Shown piece after piece: positions 8,912 to 16,940 of a DNA stretch of 64,000 nt (within the stretch, counting starts at the first letter, position 1; the number at the start of each line of letters is the position of its first letter). Source of the DNA: Antricoccus suffuscus (GTDB taxonomy: Bacteria > Actinomycetota > Actinomycetes > Mycobacteriales > Antricoccaceae); assembly GCF_003003235.1 (NCBI RefSeq), contig NZ_PVUE01000012.1, forward strand, positions 82,795 through 146,794, read 5' to 3'. The position numbers and the translations under genes were made by a program. The notes under the pieces are model-generated. The model saw nothing but the letters and a program-made list of their open reading frames with translations. It had not been told where the DNA came from and did no database searches.

Positions 8912-8937
8912 CTTAGACTCGTTCAAGGAGCTCGACC

Positions 8938-9435
8938 ATGTCGAAAGTCTATGCCGGCCGCTATACCGCCCAGCCTGATCAAGACGTCACGGTGTTCCTC
9001 ATCGGGATGCGGATCAACAAAGTTCACCGACCCGACAAGTGGGTCCCGGTCGTCAATGCGATGCCGCGGATGCTCAAGCACCTGGTCACCCATCCCGATG
9101 CCGGGCTGCTGGGATTTCACAACTGGTTCGGTCGTACGACGTTGCTGCTGTCCTATTGGCAGAGTTCGCAGCATCTTCGCCGGTTCGCCTCCGACAACGA
9201 GGCACCGCACGCGGAGGCGTGGCGTGCCTTCCGGCGCAACGTCGGTGACGACGGGATCGTCGGCATCTGGCACGAGACGTACGACGTGCCTGCGCAGAAC
9301 CTAGAGGTCGTGTACGGCAACATGCCGCGCTTCGGCTTGGGCAAGGCGACCGCGCAAGTGCCGGTCGGGCGGGGCTCGCACACCGCCAAGCAGCGCATCA
9401 ACAGGTTGCGTGACACGACGTCGGCGGTCGGCTGA
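8938..9435 (+). CDS. DUF4188 domain protein
   Basis: This 165-residue soluble protein carries the DUF4188 pattern: VFLIGMRINKVHRPDKWVPVVNAMPRML at the start, then HNWFGRTTLLLSYW and the WRAFRR and GIWHETY segments. It resembles haem-containing aldoxime-dehydratase-like or monooxygenase-like folds by family description, but no reaction is established. AAGGAG lies 8 bases before the ATG. It stands alone between its TetR regulator and the next promoter, so its substrate is probably the TetR ligand or a derivative (inference). Confidence 0.8.
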   Translation: MSKVYAGRYTAQPDQDVTVFLIGMRINKVHRPDKWVPVVNAMPRMLKHLVTHPDAGLLGFHNWFGRTTLLLSYWQSSQHLRRFASDNEAPHAEAWRAFRRNVGDDGIVGIWHETYDVPAQNLEVVYGNMPRFGLGKATAQVPVGRGSHTAKQRINRLRDTTSAVG

Positions 9436-9487
9436 CGATCCGGCCCCGTACTTCGAACGGGCTTGCGGTTCGCCGACTCTCCGTTAT

Positions 9488-9506
9488 TCTAATCTGTATT
9501 AGATTA
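9488..9506. promoter_or_regulatory. Operator before the acyl-CoA synthetase/dioxygenase operon
   Basis: TCTAATCTGTATTAGATTA contains inverted 6-base arms TAATCT and AGATTA with a 5-base spacer. It overlaps a -10-like TAGATT (9500-9505), so a bound repressor would block the promoter. Fourteen bases recur almost unchanged (one difference) between the second TetR gene and the crotonase gene (14002-14015). Confidence 0.65.
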
Positions 9507-9513
9507 TGGAGAG

Positions 9514-11241
9514 ATGGGTGGCTCAGTCATGACTAATGCCGGACAAGACATTGAGAGTCGGCGTGCACAACTGCGGGCTCGGTTTGCCGAGTGGACGCCG
9601 TACACGTTCGACGGCTGGCTAGATCGATGCGCGCAGGAGTACGCCGACCGACCGCTGGTGATCACCGACGATCGCACGCTGAGCTACGCGCAGACGGCGG
9701 AGTGGTCACGACGGCTTGCCGACGGACTGGCCGCGCTTGGTGTCAAGCCAGGCGACCGGGTGGGCATGGTCATGGCCAACTACCTTGAGTTCGTGCCGCT
9801 GAAGTTCGCGATCGCGCGGGTCGGTGCCGTCGCCGTCCCGTTCAACTTCCTCTACCGTCGCGATGAGCTTGCCTACGTCCTCGCGCAGTCCGAGTGCCGG
9901 GTGCTCATCACCATGACCGGGTTCGGCGACCTGGACTACCTGCAGATGCTCGATGAGATCGCCCCAGGCTGGGACAGTGGCGACCAAAGTGCTCTGACCG
10001 AGCTTGCGGCCGTCGTACAGCTGTCGACCGACGGGCGCGAGCGGGACGGCGTCCTCACCGTCGAGCAGCTCGGGTCGAAAGGCGAGCCTGGCGCATCGGA
10101 CGGCATGAGCAGCCGCCCCGATGACCCTGGCGACATCCTCTACACCTCGGGCTCGACCGGATCGCCCAAGGGCGTCCTGGTCACCCATGACGCGGTGCTG
10201 CGTACGTCGTACGCGAGCGCCCTTACCCGTGCCTACGACGACGGCTGGCGGATCCTCTTTTCGCTGCCGTGCTATCACATGTTCGGGTACGTCGAGGGCC
10301 TGCTGTCCGCGACATTCGTCGGCGGCGCGATCATCCCACTCACGTCGTTCAGCCCGGTCGGCTACTTCGAGGGCATCGAGCGGCACAAGGCCACCGATAT
10401 CCTCTGTGTGCCGACGATGACCGTCGCACTGCTCGAGCACCCGGACCGCGGCAACTACGATTTTTCCAGCCTGACCGGGATGCTCTCGGGCGCCGCGCCC
10501 GCTCCGGTATGGCTGTGGCAGCAGGTCGAGCAGGCGTTCGGGATCTCCGAAATCGTGACCGGTTACGGGATGACCGAGTGCGGTGGCGCGATGACGCTGA
10601 CCCTCCCCGAAGACCCGCTGGAGCTCACCGCGACGACCGCGGGACGGCCGAAGTACGGCGGTGTCGCGGGACTTCCGCTGCCCGGGGACGGCGCCCTGGT
10701 GGCCTACAAGGCGGTCGATCCGATTACCGGTGACGACATGCCGGCAGGTGAGGTCGGGGAGCTGGTGTCACAGGGGCCGACGACGATGCTCGGCTATTGG
10801 AACAAGCCGCAGGAGACCTCGGAGGCGCTGCGTGATGGCTGGTTGCACTCCGGTGACCTCGGCGTCGTACGACCCGACGGCTACCTCGAGGTCACCGGCC
10901 GCACCAAGGAGCTCTACAAGAGCGGCGGCGAGCTGGTGATGCCCCGCGAGATCGAGGAGCTGCTCAGCGCGCAGGAAGGAATCAGCCAGGTCTACCTAGT
11001 CGGCATTCGTGACGACAGGTGGGGCGAGACCGGCTGCGCGTGCATCGTGCGGTCACCTGGATCGACGATAACCGAGGATCAGATATTCCAGATATGTAAG
11101 GAGAATCTGGCACGCTTTAAGGTGCCTAAGAAGGTGATCTTCTTTGAGTCCGACCAGCTGCCGACGACCCCGACCGGCAAGATTCAGAAGTACCTGCTCG
11201 TTGAACGGGCCGAAGAGATCGCCCGGACGGTGGCACCGTGA
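9514..11241 (+). CDS. Class I acyl-CoA synthetase / CoA ligase
   Basis: This 575-residue AMP-forming ligase activates a carboxylic acid via acyl-AMP to the CoA thioester. Signatures are the P-loop ILYTSGSTGSPKGV near residue 208, GYGMTECGG near 350, DGWLHSGDLG near 445 and the C-terminal PTTPTGKIQK catalytic lysine near 560. The acid is unknown. As the first gene of an operon with a Rieske dioxygenase, an aromatic or alicyclic acid is a reasonable inference. ATG 9514 lies 8 bases after the -10; ATG 9529 (MTNAGQ) is an alternative and overlaps the stop of a mini-ORF at 9506-9532. The GTG of the next gene overlaps its stop. Confidence 0.9.
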   Translation: MGGSVMTNAGQDIESRRAQLRARFAEWTPYTFDGWLDRCAQEYADRPLVITDDRTLSYAQTAEWSRRLADGLAALGVKPGDRVGMVMANYLEFVPLKFAIARVGAVAVPFNFLYRRDELAYVLAQSECRVLITMTGFGDLDYLQMLDEIAPGWDSGDQSALTELAAVVQLSTDGRERDGVLTVEQLGSKGEPGASDGMSSRPDDPGDILYTSGSTGSPKGVLVTHDAVLRTSYASALTRAYDDGWRILFSLPCYHMFGYVEGLLSATFVGGAIIPLTSFSPVGYFEGIERHKATDILCVPTMTVALLEHPDRGNYDFSSLTGMLSGAAPAPVWLWQQVEQAFGISEIVTGYGMTECGGAMTLTLPEDPLELTATTAGRPKYGGVAGLPLPGDGALVAYKAVDPITGDDMPAGEVGELVSQGPTTMLGYWNKPQETSEALRDGWLHSGDLGVVRPDGYLEVTGRTKELYKSGGELVMPREIEELLSAQEGISQVYLVGIRDDRWGETGCACIVRSPGSTITEDQIFQICKENLARFKVPKKVIFFESDQLPTTPTGKIQKYLLVERAEEIARTVAP

Positions 11242-12509
11242 CGGCGACAGTCTCGGGTAAGGCATCGAAGTACGACCAACTGATCGAGCCCACGCGGGTC
11301 CACGGGTCGCTATATACCGACGACGAGATCTTCCGCGAGGAGCTGGAGAAGATCTGGTACCGGACGTGGGTGTTCGTCGGTCACGAGAGCGAAGTGCCAG
11401 AACCTAACGACTACGTTCGCACAGCGATCGGACCTCAAGACCTGGTGCTCAGCCGCGATCGTGAGGGCGTGCTGCATGTGCTGGTCAACCGTTGCGCGCA
11501 CCGCGGCAACCTGGTGTGCGACGACCAGCGCGGCAACTCCAGCTCGTTTCGCTGCCCGTACCACGGCTGGACATACAAGAACAACGGTGACCTGCTCGGC
11601 TACCCGTTCAACCGCGGCTACGGCGGAAAGGGCAACATCGAGGGGGAGCTCGGCCTCGGCGTACTGCCACGGGTCGACAGCTACCAAGGGTTCGTGTTCG
11701 CGAGCTTCGCTTCGGAGGGGCCGTCGCTTGTCGAGCATCTCGGCGCCGCGGCGAGGGAGCTCGACCGGCTGGCCGGGCTCTCCCCGGAGGGCAAGGCAGA
11801 ACTAACAGCCGGGTGGCTCAAGCACCAGACCGGCGCCAACTGGAAGCTGCTGGTCGAAAACGAGACCGACGGTTACCACCCGCAGTTTGTGCACGGCGCG
11901 ATCTTCGGCGTGACGGGGAGCCCGATCGGCGCGCTCTACAGCGACAAGTCGACGGCGGTCACCCGTGACCTCGGCGGTGGGCACAGCGAGAACGACCTGC
12001 GCCCGGAGTTCCGGAAGTTTGGCGAACCGATGCGGTGGTTCGGCACGACCGAGGAGCGTGTCTTCGAATACGCCTCGCGCATGCGCGAGGCGTATGGAGA
12101 CGAGGACGCCGAGCGCGTCATGATCGAGGGTGCGCCGCACGTGATGATCTTCCCCAACCTATTTATCGCGGAGATCCAGGTGTTCGCGATTCAACCGCTC
12201 TCGGCGCACGAGTGCGTGCAGCGCAGCACCGCGGTACAACTGCGCGGAGCTGGCGACATCAACAAGCGGCTCGTATCCCAGTGCATGGGTTCGGTCGGCC
12301 CTGCGGGCATGCTGCTCGCCGACGACACCGAGATGTATGAGCGCAATCAATACGGCGTCGGGATGCGCAAGCCCGAATGGCTGGACATCCGTCGTGGCGT
12401 GGACCGCGAGCGCGTTGACGAGAACGGCTTCAAGATAGGGACGGCGACCGACGAGACGGGCATGCGTGGGTTCTGGGGCCACTACAAGTCGCTGATGGAG
12501 GCGGAATGA
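11238..12509 (+). CDS. Rieske aromatic-ring-hydroxylating dioxygenase, alpha subunit
   Basis: This 423-residue catalytic subunit has the Rieske 2Fe-2S ligands C86-x-H88 and C106-x2-H109 (NRCAHRG and CPYHGW). The mononuclear iron site ENETDGYHPQFVH has D211, H214 and H219 as the bridging Asp and the two His ligands. It would add O2 to a ring using electrons from a ferredoxin and reductase, which are not encoded nearby. The GTGA overlap with the CoA ligase and ATGA overlap with the beta subunit imply translational coupling. The link with a ligase suggests an aryl-CoA or aryl-acid substrate (inference). Confidence 0.93.
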   Translation: MTATVSGKASKYDQLIEPTRVHGSLYTDDEIFREELEKIWYRTWVFVGHESEVPEPNDYVRTAIGPQDLVLSRDREGVLHVLVNRCAHRGNLVCDDQRGNSSSFRCPYHGWTYKNNGDLLGYPFNRGYGGKGNIEGELGLGVLPRVDSYQGFVFASFASEGPSLVEHLGAAARELDRLAGLSPEGKAELTAGWLKHQTGANWKLLVENETDGYHPQFVHGAIFGVTGSPIGALYSDKSTAVTRDLGGGHSENDLRPEFRKFGEPMRWFGTTEERVFEYASRMREAYGDEDAERVMIEGAPHVMIFPNLFIAEIQVFAIQPLSAHECVQRSTAVQLRGAGDINKRLVSQCMGSVGPAGMLLADDTEMYERNQYGVGMRKPEWLDIRRGVDRERVDENGFKIGTATDETGMRGFWGHYKSLMEAE

Positions 12510-13003
12510 CAGTCACTCCTATGGACCCGCAGATCGCTGATATACGGCAGATCGAGCAGTTCCTCTACCAGGAGGCGCGGTACGCCGACGAGCACGACTA
12601 CGACGCGTGGGAGTCGCTCTGGACCGACGACGCGATCTACTGGGTGCCGGCCAACGGCGCCGACAACGATCCGACGACTCAGATGTCAATTCTGTATGAC
12701 AACCGTGGCAGGATCTCGACCCGGCTCAAACAGCTACGCACAGGCAAACGCTACGCGCAGGCGCCGCCGTCCAACCTGCGCCGGATGATCTCCAACATCG
12801 AGGTGCTGGACAGCGCCGCGCAGGAATGCGAGGTGGGCGCGAACTTTATGCTGCTCGAGTCGCGCGAGCGCCGCACCGAGGTCTGGGCCGGCCGTACGAC
12901 GTACCGGATCAGGCTCATCGACGGTGCGCTGAGGCTGGCATACAAAAAGGTCGTCCTGATCAACAATGAGGTCGCCGTGCCCACTCTCGGATTCCTGATC
13001 TAG
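12506..13003 (+). CDS. Aromatic-ring-hydroxylating dioxygenase, beta subunit
   Basis: This 165-residue structural subunit of the SnoaL/NTF2-like fold has the family pattern IEQFLYQEARYADEHDYDAWESLW...DAIYWVPA at the N-terminus and a C-terminal YKKVVLINNE segment. It should assemble with the alpha subunit into an alpha3beta3 oxygenase. Its ATG overlaps the alpha stop. Only 2 bases separate it from the next small gene. Confidence 0.93.
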   Translation: MTVTPMDPQIADIRQIEQFLYQEARYADEHDYDAWESLWTDDAIYWVPANGADNDPTTQMSILYDNRGRISTRLKQLRTGKRYAQAPPSNLRRMISNIEVLDSAAQECEVGANFMLLESRERRTEVWAGRTTYRIRLIDGALRLAYKKVVLINNEVAVPTLGFLI

Positions 13004-13005
13004 CG

Positions 13006-13245
13006 ATGGCACCGTATCGGCCGCCCTCGGACCAGTCCCGCGAGATCGGCATCGTGGAGAGCGAGTTCGCGTCGGTGCGAATTAGCATCAACGACGATGG
13101 CAATGGTCCGCGGTTGCGCCTAGAGGACTTGCGCGGCGACAAGGTTCGCTATCTGGACGCGCTGGAGTTGGAGACGCTCGTCTGGTTGCGCGATGAGCAT
13201 CTGAGCGCGTTGCTCGACCCATCCGCGGACCGGTGGCGCGAGTAG
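13006..13245 (+). CDS. Small hypothetical protein at the end of the dioxygenase operon
   Basis: This 79-residue acidic, soluble protein matches no family I recognise. It begins MAPYRPPSDQSREIGIVESEF and has a strand-rich first half and a helical, Leu/Glu-rich second half (DALELETLVWLRDEH). It follows the beta subunit after 2 bases with similar codon use, so it is probably a real co-translated gene. A small accessory or assembly protein for the oxygenase is possible, but nothing in the sequence proves it. Confidence 0.65.
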   Translation: MAPYRPPSDQSREIGIVESEFASVRISINDDGNGPRLRLEDLRGDKVRYLDALELETLVWLRDEHLSALLDPSADRWRE

Positions 13246-13253
13246 CGAGGCCC

Positions 13254-13934
13254 TCAGCGCTTCGTCGCGGGCCTGCTCCTGCGGCGCCTCTTGGCGATCC
13301 CCGAATGCGCCATGGCCTGTGCCGTTTCGATGACGGCCTCGAGTGAGCCGCGCGCCGGGCTCCACCACTCCGTGGCCCAGTTGAGTGCCCCGATAATCAG
13401 CAGTCGCGCCAGCTGCGGATCGATATTGTCACGCAGGCTGCCCTCGGAGTGCGCCTCTTCGAACAGGTTGCGCCACGTGGCGGCGTACTTGCGCTCCTCG
13501 ACGAGTTGTCGGCTGCGCATGTCGGGCGGCAGCTGACTCTGGTTGCGAATGACCGAGTGAGCGAACCCGGTGCCCGACATCAGGCCGGTCAAATGTGCCT
13601 CGATCGCGACGTCGATCCGGTCGATCGCCGGCGTACCGTCCGGACACGCGGCCAATCGCTGCTCGACATGATCTCGGAGGCGGATGGTCCCTTCGACCAG
13701 GACTTCCTGGATCAGGTCCTCGCGGGAGGCGAAGTGGTAGTAGATGGCCGGCGCTTGCATCTGCGCTTCTGCGGCGATATCGGACAGCCGGGTGCCGGCG
13801 TACCCCTTGGTGCTCAGGATGGCCGCGGCGGCCGTGATGAGCCGCTCGCGGGTGCGGTCGGCCTTCGTCGCCCTGCTGTCGGTCGGCTCAGTGTCTGAGC
13901 GAGGGCGTCTTTTGGGCGCCGTACTCGATGTCAC
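13254..13934 (-). CDS. TetR/AcrR family regulator of the dioxygenase/crotonase regulon
   Basis: The 226-residue protein has a basic tail, then a clear TetR helix-turn-helix (about residues 33-78, LSDIAAEAQMQAPAIYYHFASREDLIQEVL) and a C-terminal ligand domain. The start is GTG at 13934 with GGGAG 9 bases upstream. It is convergent with the dioxygenase operon and divergent from the crotonase gene. Shared operator sequences at both promoters suggest it represses both units and itself. CoA thioesters or aromatic acids are common ligands for such regulators, but the ligand here is not known. Confidence 0.88.
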   Translation of the reverse strand: MTSSTAPKRRPRSDTEPTDSRATKADRTRERLITAAAAILSTKGYAGTRLSDIAAEAQMQAPAIYYHFASREDLIQEVLVEGTIRLRDHVEQRLAACPDGTPAIDRIDVAIEAHLTGLMSGTGFAHSVIRNQSQLPPDMRSRQLVEERKYAATWRNLFEEAHSEGSLRDNIDPQLARLLIIGALNWATEWWSPARGSLEAVIETAQAMAHSGIAKRRRRSRPATKR

Positions 13935-14001
13935 GTGCTGATGCTCCCGATAGCTCGAAATGACCTGTTCGCCGGGCTGGCGCCCCGCACCGCTGTCATT
14001 T

Positions 14002-14015
14002 TAATATAGATTAGA
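14002..14015. promoter_or_regulatory. Operator-like half shared with the site at 9488
   Basis: Read on the minus strand this is TCTAATCTATATTA, identical to the first 14 bases of the 9488-9506 operator except A for G at position 9. The second arm is degraded here. It sits in the divergent gap between the TetR gene and the crotonase gene and may control both. Confidence 0.55.
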
Positions 14016-14055
14016 TTTTTCGTTTGATACGTCTGTGATGTGAGGTGCTTAGGCA

Positions 14056-14841
14056 ATGGGACTTGTACTCTTGGACATCGATAACGGGATCGGCCGGCTA
14101 CGGCTGAACCGTCCGGACCAGTCCAACGGGATGACGGTGCCGTTGCTGCGGGCGTTGTATGACGCGCTGATGGAATGCCATGGCCGCGCGGATTTGCGGG
14201 TTTTGATCCTATCGGGCGAGGGCCCCAACTTCTGCGCCGGTGGGGATATCAAGGATTTCGCCAGCAAGGGTGAGGGGCTGCCGGACTATCTGCGGCAGGC
14301 GACCTCCTGGCTGCAGATCTCGACCACTGCCTTGATGCGGTTGCAGGCGCCGGTTATCGCGGCTGTGCACGGGTTTGCGGCAGGCGGTGGTGGATTCGGC
14401 CTCGCGTGCGCGGCCGATCTTGTGGTGGCGGGGGAGTCCGCGAAGTTCCTTCCCGGCGCGACCCGTGCGGGGATGGCCCCGGATGCGGGAGTGTCGGTAA
14501 CCCTCAGCAGGCTTGTGGGGCTGCGTCGCGCGATGGAGCTCGTACTTCTCAACCCGATCTTGAGCGCTGCCGAGGCGAAGGAGTTCGGAATCGTCAACCG
14601 CGTCGTACCGGACGACGAGCTCATGGATGCCGCCCTCGACCTTGCTCGCGAGCTGGCGGCCGGTGCACCGCGAGCGCTCGCCGAGTCCAAGCGGCTGCTG
14701 TGGGACGGCGTGGGCCGCTCGGTCGAGACCGCGTTGCCGGATGAGTCCGCAACGGTGTCCGCGTTGTCGGGTACCGCCGATGCCCGCGAGGGGCTTGCTG
14801 CGGTCATTGAGAAGCGCGCACCGAAGTTCACCGGACGCTGA
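14056..14841 (+). CDS. Enoyl-CoA hydratase/isomerase family protein, PaaG-like
   Basis: This 261-residue crotonase-fold enzyme has the oxyanion-hole segments NFCAGGDIKDF and HGFAAGGGGFGLACAADL. The two glutamates of classical hydratases appear to be replaced by Gly and Ala, judged by aligning to the rat crotonase pattern by eye. GMAPDAGVSVTLSRLVG retains the Asp typical of PaaG and enoyl-CoA isomerases. Isomerase or ring-transforming chemistry is therefore more likely than simple hydration. It is followed after 1 base by an SDR and preceded by the shared TetR operator, so it belongs with the CoA ligase/dioxygenase pathway. Confidence 0.85.
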   Translation: MGLVLLDIDNGIGRLRLNRPDQSNGMTVPLLRALYDALMECHGRADLRVLILSGEGPNFCAGGDIKDFASKGEGLPDYLRQATSWLQISTTALMRLQAPVIAAVHGFAAGGGGFGLACAADLVVAGESAKFLPGATRAGMAPDAGVSVTLSRLVGLRRAMELVLLNPILSAAEAKEFGIVNRVVPDDELMDAALDLARELAAGAPRALAESKRLLWDGVGRSVETALPDESATVSALSGTADAREGLAAVIEKRAPKFTGR

Positions 14842-14842
14842 T

Positions 14843-15580
14843 ATGGCAAGTCTGCGTGGGCGCACCGCGATCGTGACCGGAGGTGGTCGCGGTATAGGAG
14901 CTGCGATCTGCCGACGACTGGCTCGCGATGGCGCGCAGGTCATCGTCGTGGACCGCGACCTCGAGCCCGCCGTCTCGATAGCCGGCGAGGTCGGAGGCGA
15001 GGCCCTGCAGCTGGACGTCAGCGAACCGGCGGCCGTCGCGGCGTCACTGTCCGGCCGTGACGTCGACATCCTGGTCAATAACGCCGGCTACGACTCGTTC
15101 GCGTGGTTCACCGACGTGACGCCCGCGCAGTGGCGACAGCTACTCGCTGTCAACCTCGAAGGCGTCTTCGCGTGCACGCAAGCGGTTTTGCCGCATATGC
15201 AGAGCCAGCGGTTCGGTCGCATCATCAACGTCTCGTCGGAGGCCGGCCGGATCGGCTCCTCGGGCAACGCCGTCTACGCCGCCGCGAAAGGTGGTGTCAT
15301 CGCGTTCACCAAGTCGATTGCCCGCGAGAATGCCAGGTTTGCCATTACCGCGAACGTCGTATTACCCGGGCCTGTGGACACCCCGCTGCTGGACGAGATC
15401 AGGGCGACCGGTGAGCCTGGGGAACGCATGATTGCCGCGATGAGAGCGGGCACCCAGCTCGGCCGGCTCGGCACTCCCGACGAGATTGCCCCGGCGATAG
15501 CGTTTCTGGCCTCAGACGACGCGGCATACGTCACGGCCGAAGCTTGGGGCGTTTCAGGCGGGATGGGGATCAGCGGCTAG
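14843..15580 (+). CDS. SDR-family oxidoreductase
   Basis: This 245-residue classical SDR has TGGGRGIG near residue 12, NNAGYD near 80, and Ser with YAAAK near 149-153. GVSGGMGI at the C-terminus is typical of FabG-like enzymes and of 2-hydroxycyclohexane-carboxyl-CoA dehydrogenase-type enzymes. The longer reading frame from 14627 overlaps the crotonase gene; ATG 14843, one base after the crotonase stop, is the natural start. It probably oxidises a hydroxyacyl-CoA or a cis-diol product of the pathway (inference). It ends 50 bases before the convergent apbE. Confidence 0.88.
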   Translation: MASLRGRTAIVTGGGRGIGAAICRRLARDGAQVIVVDRDLEPAVSIAGEVGGEALQLDVSEPAAVAASLSGRDVDILVNNAGYDSFAWFTDVTPAQWRQLLAVNLEGVFACTQAVLPHMQSQRFGRIINVSSEAGRIGSSGNAVYAAAKGGVIAFTKSIARENARFAITANVVLPGPVDTPLLDEIRATGEPGERMIAAMRAGTQLGRLGTPDEIAPAIAFLASDDAAYVTAEAWGVSGGMGISG

Positions 15581-15630
15581 TCGGTCGCAGGCGCACCGGC
15601 TTTCGAAGGCCGCGCCCGATGCCGTGCTGA

Positions 15631-16422
15631 TCACAGATCGAAGGTCTGGTGTGCCAGCTCGGTGACGAGCTTGTCGGACATGCCTCGGGTGGCGACGGCC
15701 CGAGAGTCACGGGTAACGGCGAGAATTTCGTACCCCTCGAGCCAGGTGGACATTCGTGAGTTGACCGACCCGGTCACCATGAGGGCGGTGGCCGCGATAT
15801 CGGCGGTGACCAACGACGGCCCGACGACCGTTACTTGCGCAAATCCGGTCGCCGGCGCGCCAGTGTGCGGGTCGATAATGTGGTTGCCCCGGTGAGCGGA
15901 GCCAGAGGTGGCGACCGCGCCGCCCGGGAGCTCGAGTATTGCCAGCAAACCGCTGGGGTCAAGCGGATGCTCGATTCCGATCCGCCACGCGGGCTGGTCA
16001 CAGGACGCGTGAAGGACGATGTCGCCACCGGCATTGAGGTAGTACCCGACCCCCAACGGCCGCAGAAACTCGGCGGCGCGCGCGGCGGCCCAGCCCTTGA
16101 CGATTCCCGCAGGATCCACGATCCCGGAATGGCGTACGTCGAATGCGCCGTCGGTGATGACGCGGATCTCTTCGGCGAGGTCGAGTACCCCGTCGACATC
16201 GTTACGTTCGTCCGGTTCCAAGGGTTCATCGCGGTTCAGGCGGGAGATTGCGCTGTCGGACTTGTACGTACTGAAGGTGGCATCGGCAGTACGCAGAGAT
16301 TCCCATACCTGTTCGACCGCCGAATCGAGGCGTTCCCGGTCCGCTGGGCCCCGGACGTGCAAGCTGAAAGGGAGGCCCATGATCATCTCGTTGAACACCG
16401 ACAGCGGGGCCTCATCGGTCAC
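15631..16422 (-). CDS. apbE: FAD:protein FMN transferase ApbE
   Basis: This 263-residue ApbE-family enzyme attaches FMN to a threonine of a target protein, using FAD and Mg. Visible motifs are FSTYKSDSAISRLN (substrate loop), DPAGIVKGWAAAR, LNAGGDIVL and the metal and flavin segment AHRGNHIIDPHTG followed by TADIAATALMV. No lipoprotein signal is visible in the predicted start. It lies 7 bases behind the gene for an FMN-binding protein that carries the target motif, so substrate and enzyme are encoded together. Confidence 0.92.
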   Translation of the reverse strand: MTDEAPLSVFNEMIMGLPFSLHVRGPADRERLDSAVEQVWESLRTADATFSTYKSDSAISRLNRDEPLEPDERNDVDGVLDLAEEIRVITDGAFDVRHSGIVDPAGIVKGWAAARAAEFLRPLGVGYYLNAGGDIVLHASCDQPAWRIGIEHPLDPSGLLAILELPGGAVATSGSAHRGNHIIDPHTGAPATGFAQVTVVGPSLVTADIAATALMVTGSVNSRMSTWLEGYEILAVTRDSRAVATRGMSDKLVTELAHQTFDL

Positions 16423-16429
16423 TGGATGC

Positions 16430-16909
16430 TCATTTCAGACCGGCGAGATCGAGCGCGGACTGCAAGGAACTGAGATAACCGTCGGTCGTGTGCGTCGCGC
16501 CGCTGACACCGTCGATCTTTGTTCCTTGCGCCTTGAGGACTTCGGTCCGCAGTATCGGTAACGCGTTCGAGTTGATCGACTCGGTCCGGCCGCCGGCGGT
16601 TGGATAGGTGATGGCCTGGACATCTGTGATCTTGTTGCCGGTCACAACGATCTGCACGACCATCGGCCCGTAGCCGGTCTGCACAAGCTTGCCGTCGACC
16701 TTCTTCGACGTGCCGGCAGCCGAACCGCCGCTTGCCTGAGGTGTTGCGGCCCCCGCCCCCGCGCTTTGGCTCGGGCTCGTTGTCTCGACGTGCGCGGTCT
16801 GCGATGCGGAGCTTGTCACGGCCGCCGGGCCGAGGGAGCTGGTGCGGTAACTGAACAACAGGAACAACAACGTAAGCGTGGTCCCAATAGCGAAGGCTAT
16901 TCGTCTCAT
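16430..16909 (-). CDS. Membrane-anchored FMN-binding domain protein (ApbE substrate)
   Basis: This 159-residue protein has an N-terminal signal-anchor (about residues 4-21), a Ser/Ala/Thr-rich extracytoplasmic linker (about 28-70) and an FMN_bind domain. Near the C-terminus, DGVSGATHTT (133-142) is the flavinylation motif; T139 is the expected covalent FMN site. It should act as an outward-facing one-electron carrier between the membrane reductase upstream and an external or membrane acceptor. It is the middle gene of a three-gene operon with apbE. Confidence 0.88.
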   Translation of the reverse strand: MRRIAFAIGTTLTLLFLLFSYRTSSLGPAAVTSSASQTAHVETTSPSQSAGAGAATPQASGGSAAGTSKKVDGKLVQTGYGPMVVQIVVTGNKITDVQAITYPTAGGRTESINSNALPILRTEVLKAQGTKIDGVSGATHTTDGYLSSLQSALDLAGLK

Positions 16910-16940
16910 CGGGGAGTCCCTCCTCTAGTTATATTCGGCA

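Noticed and set aside
14627..15580. Longer version of the SDR gene
   Set aside because: The first 72 codons lie within the crotonase gene in another frame; the SDR fold begins at ATG 14843.
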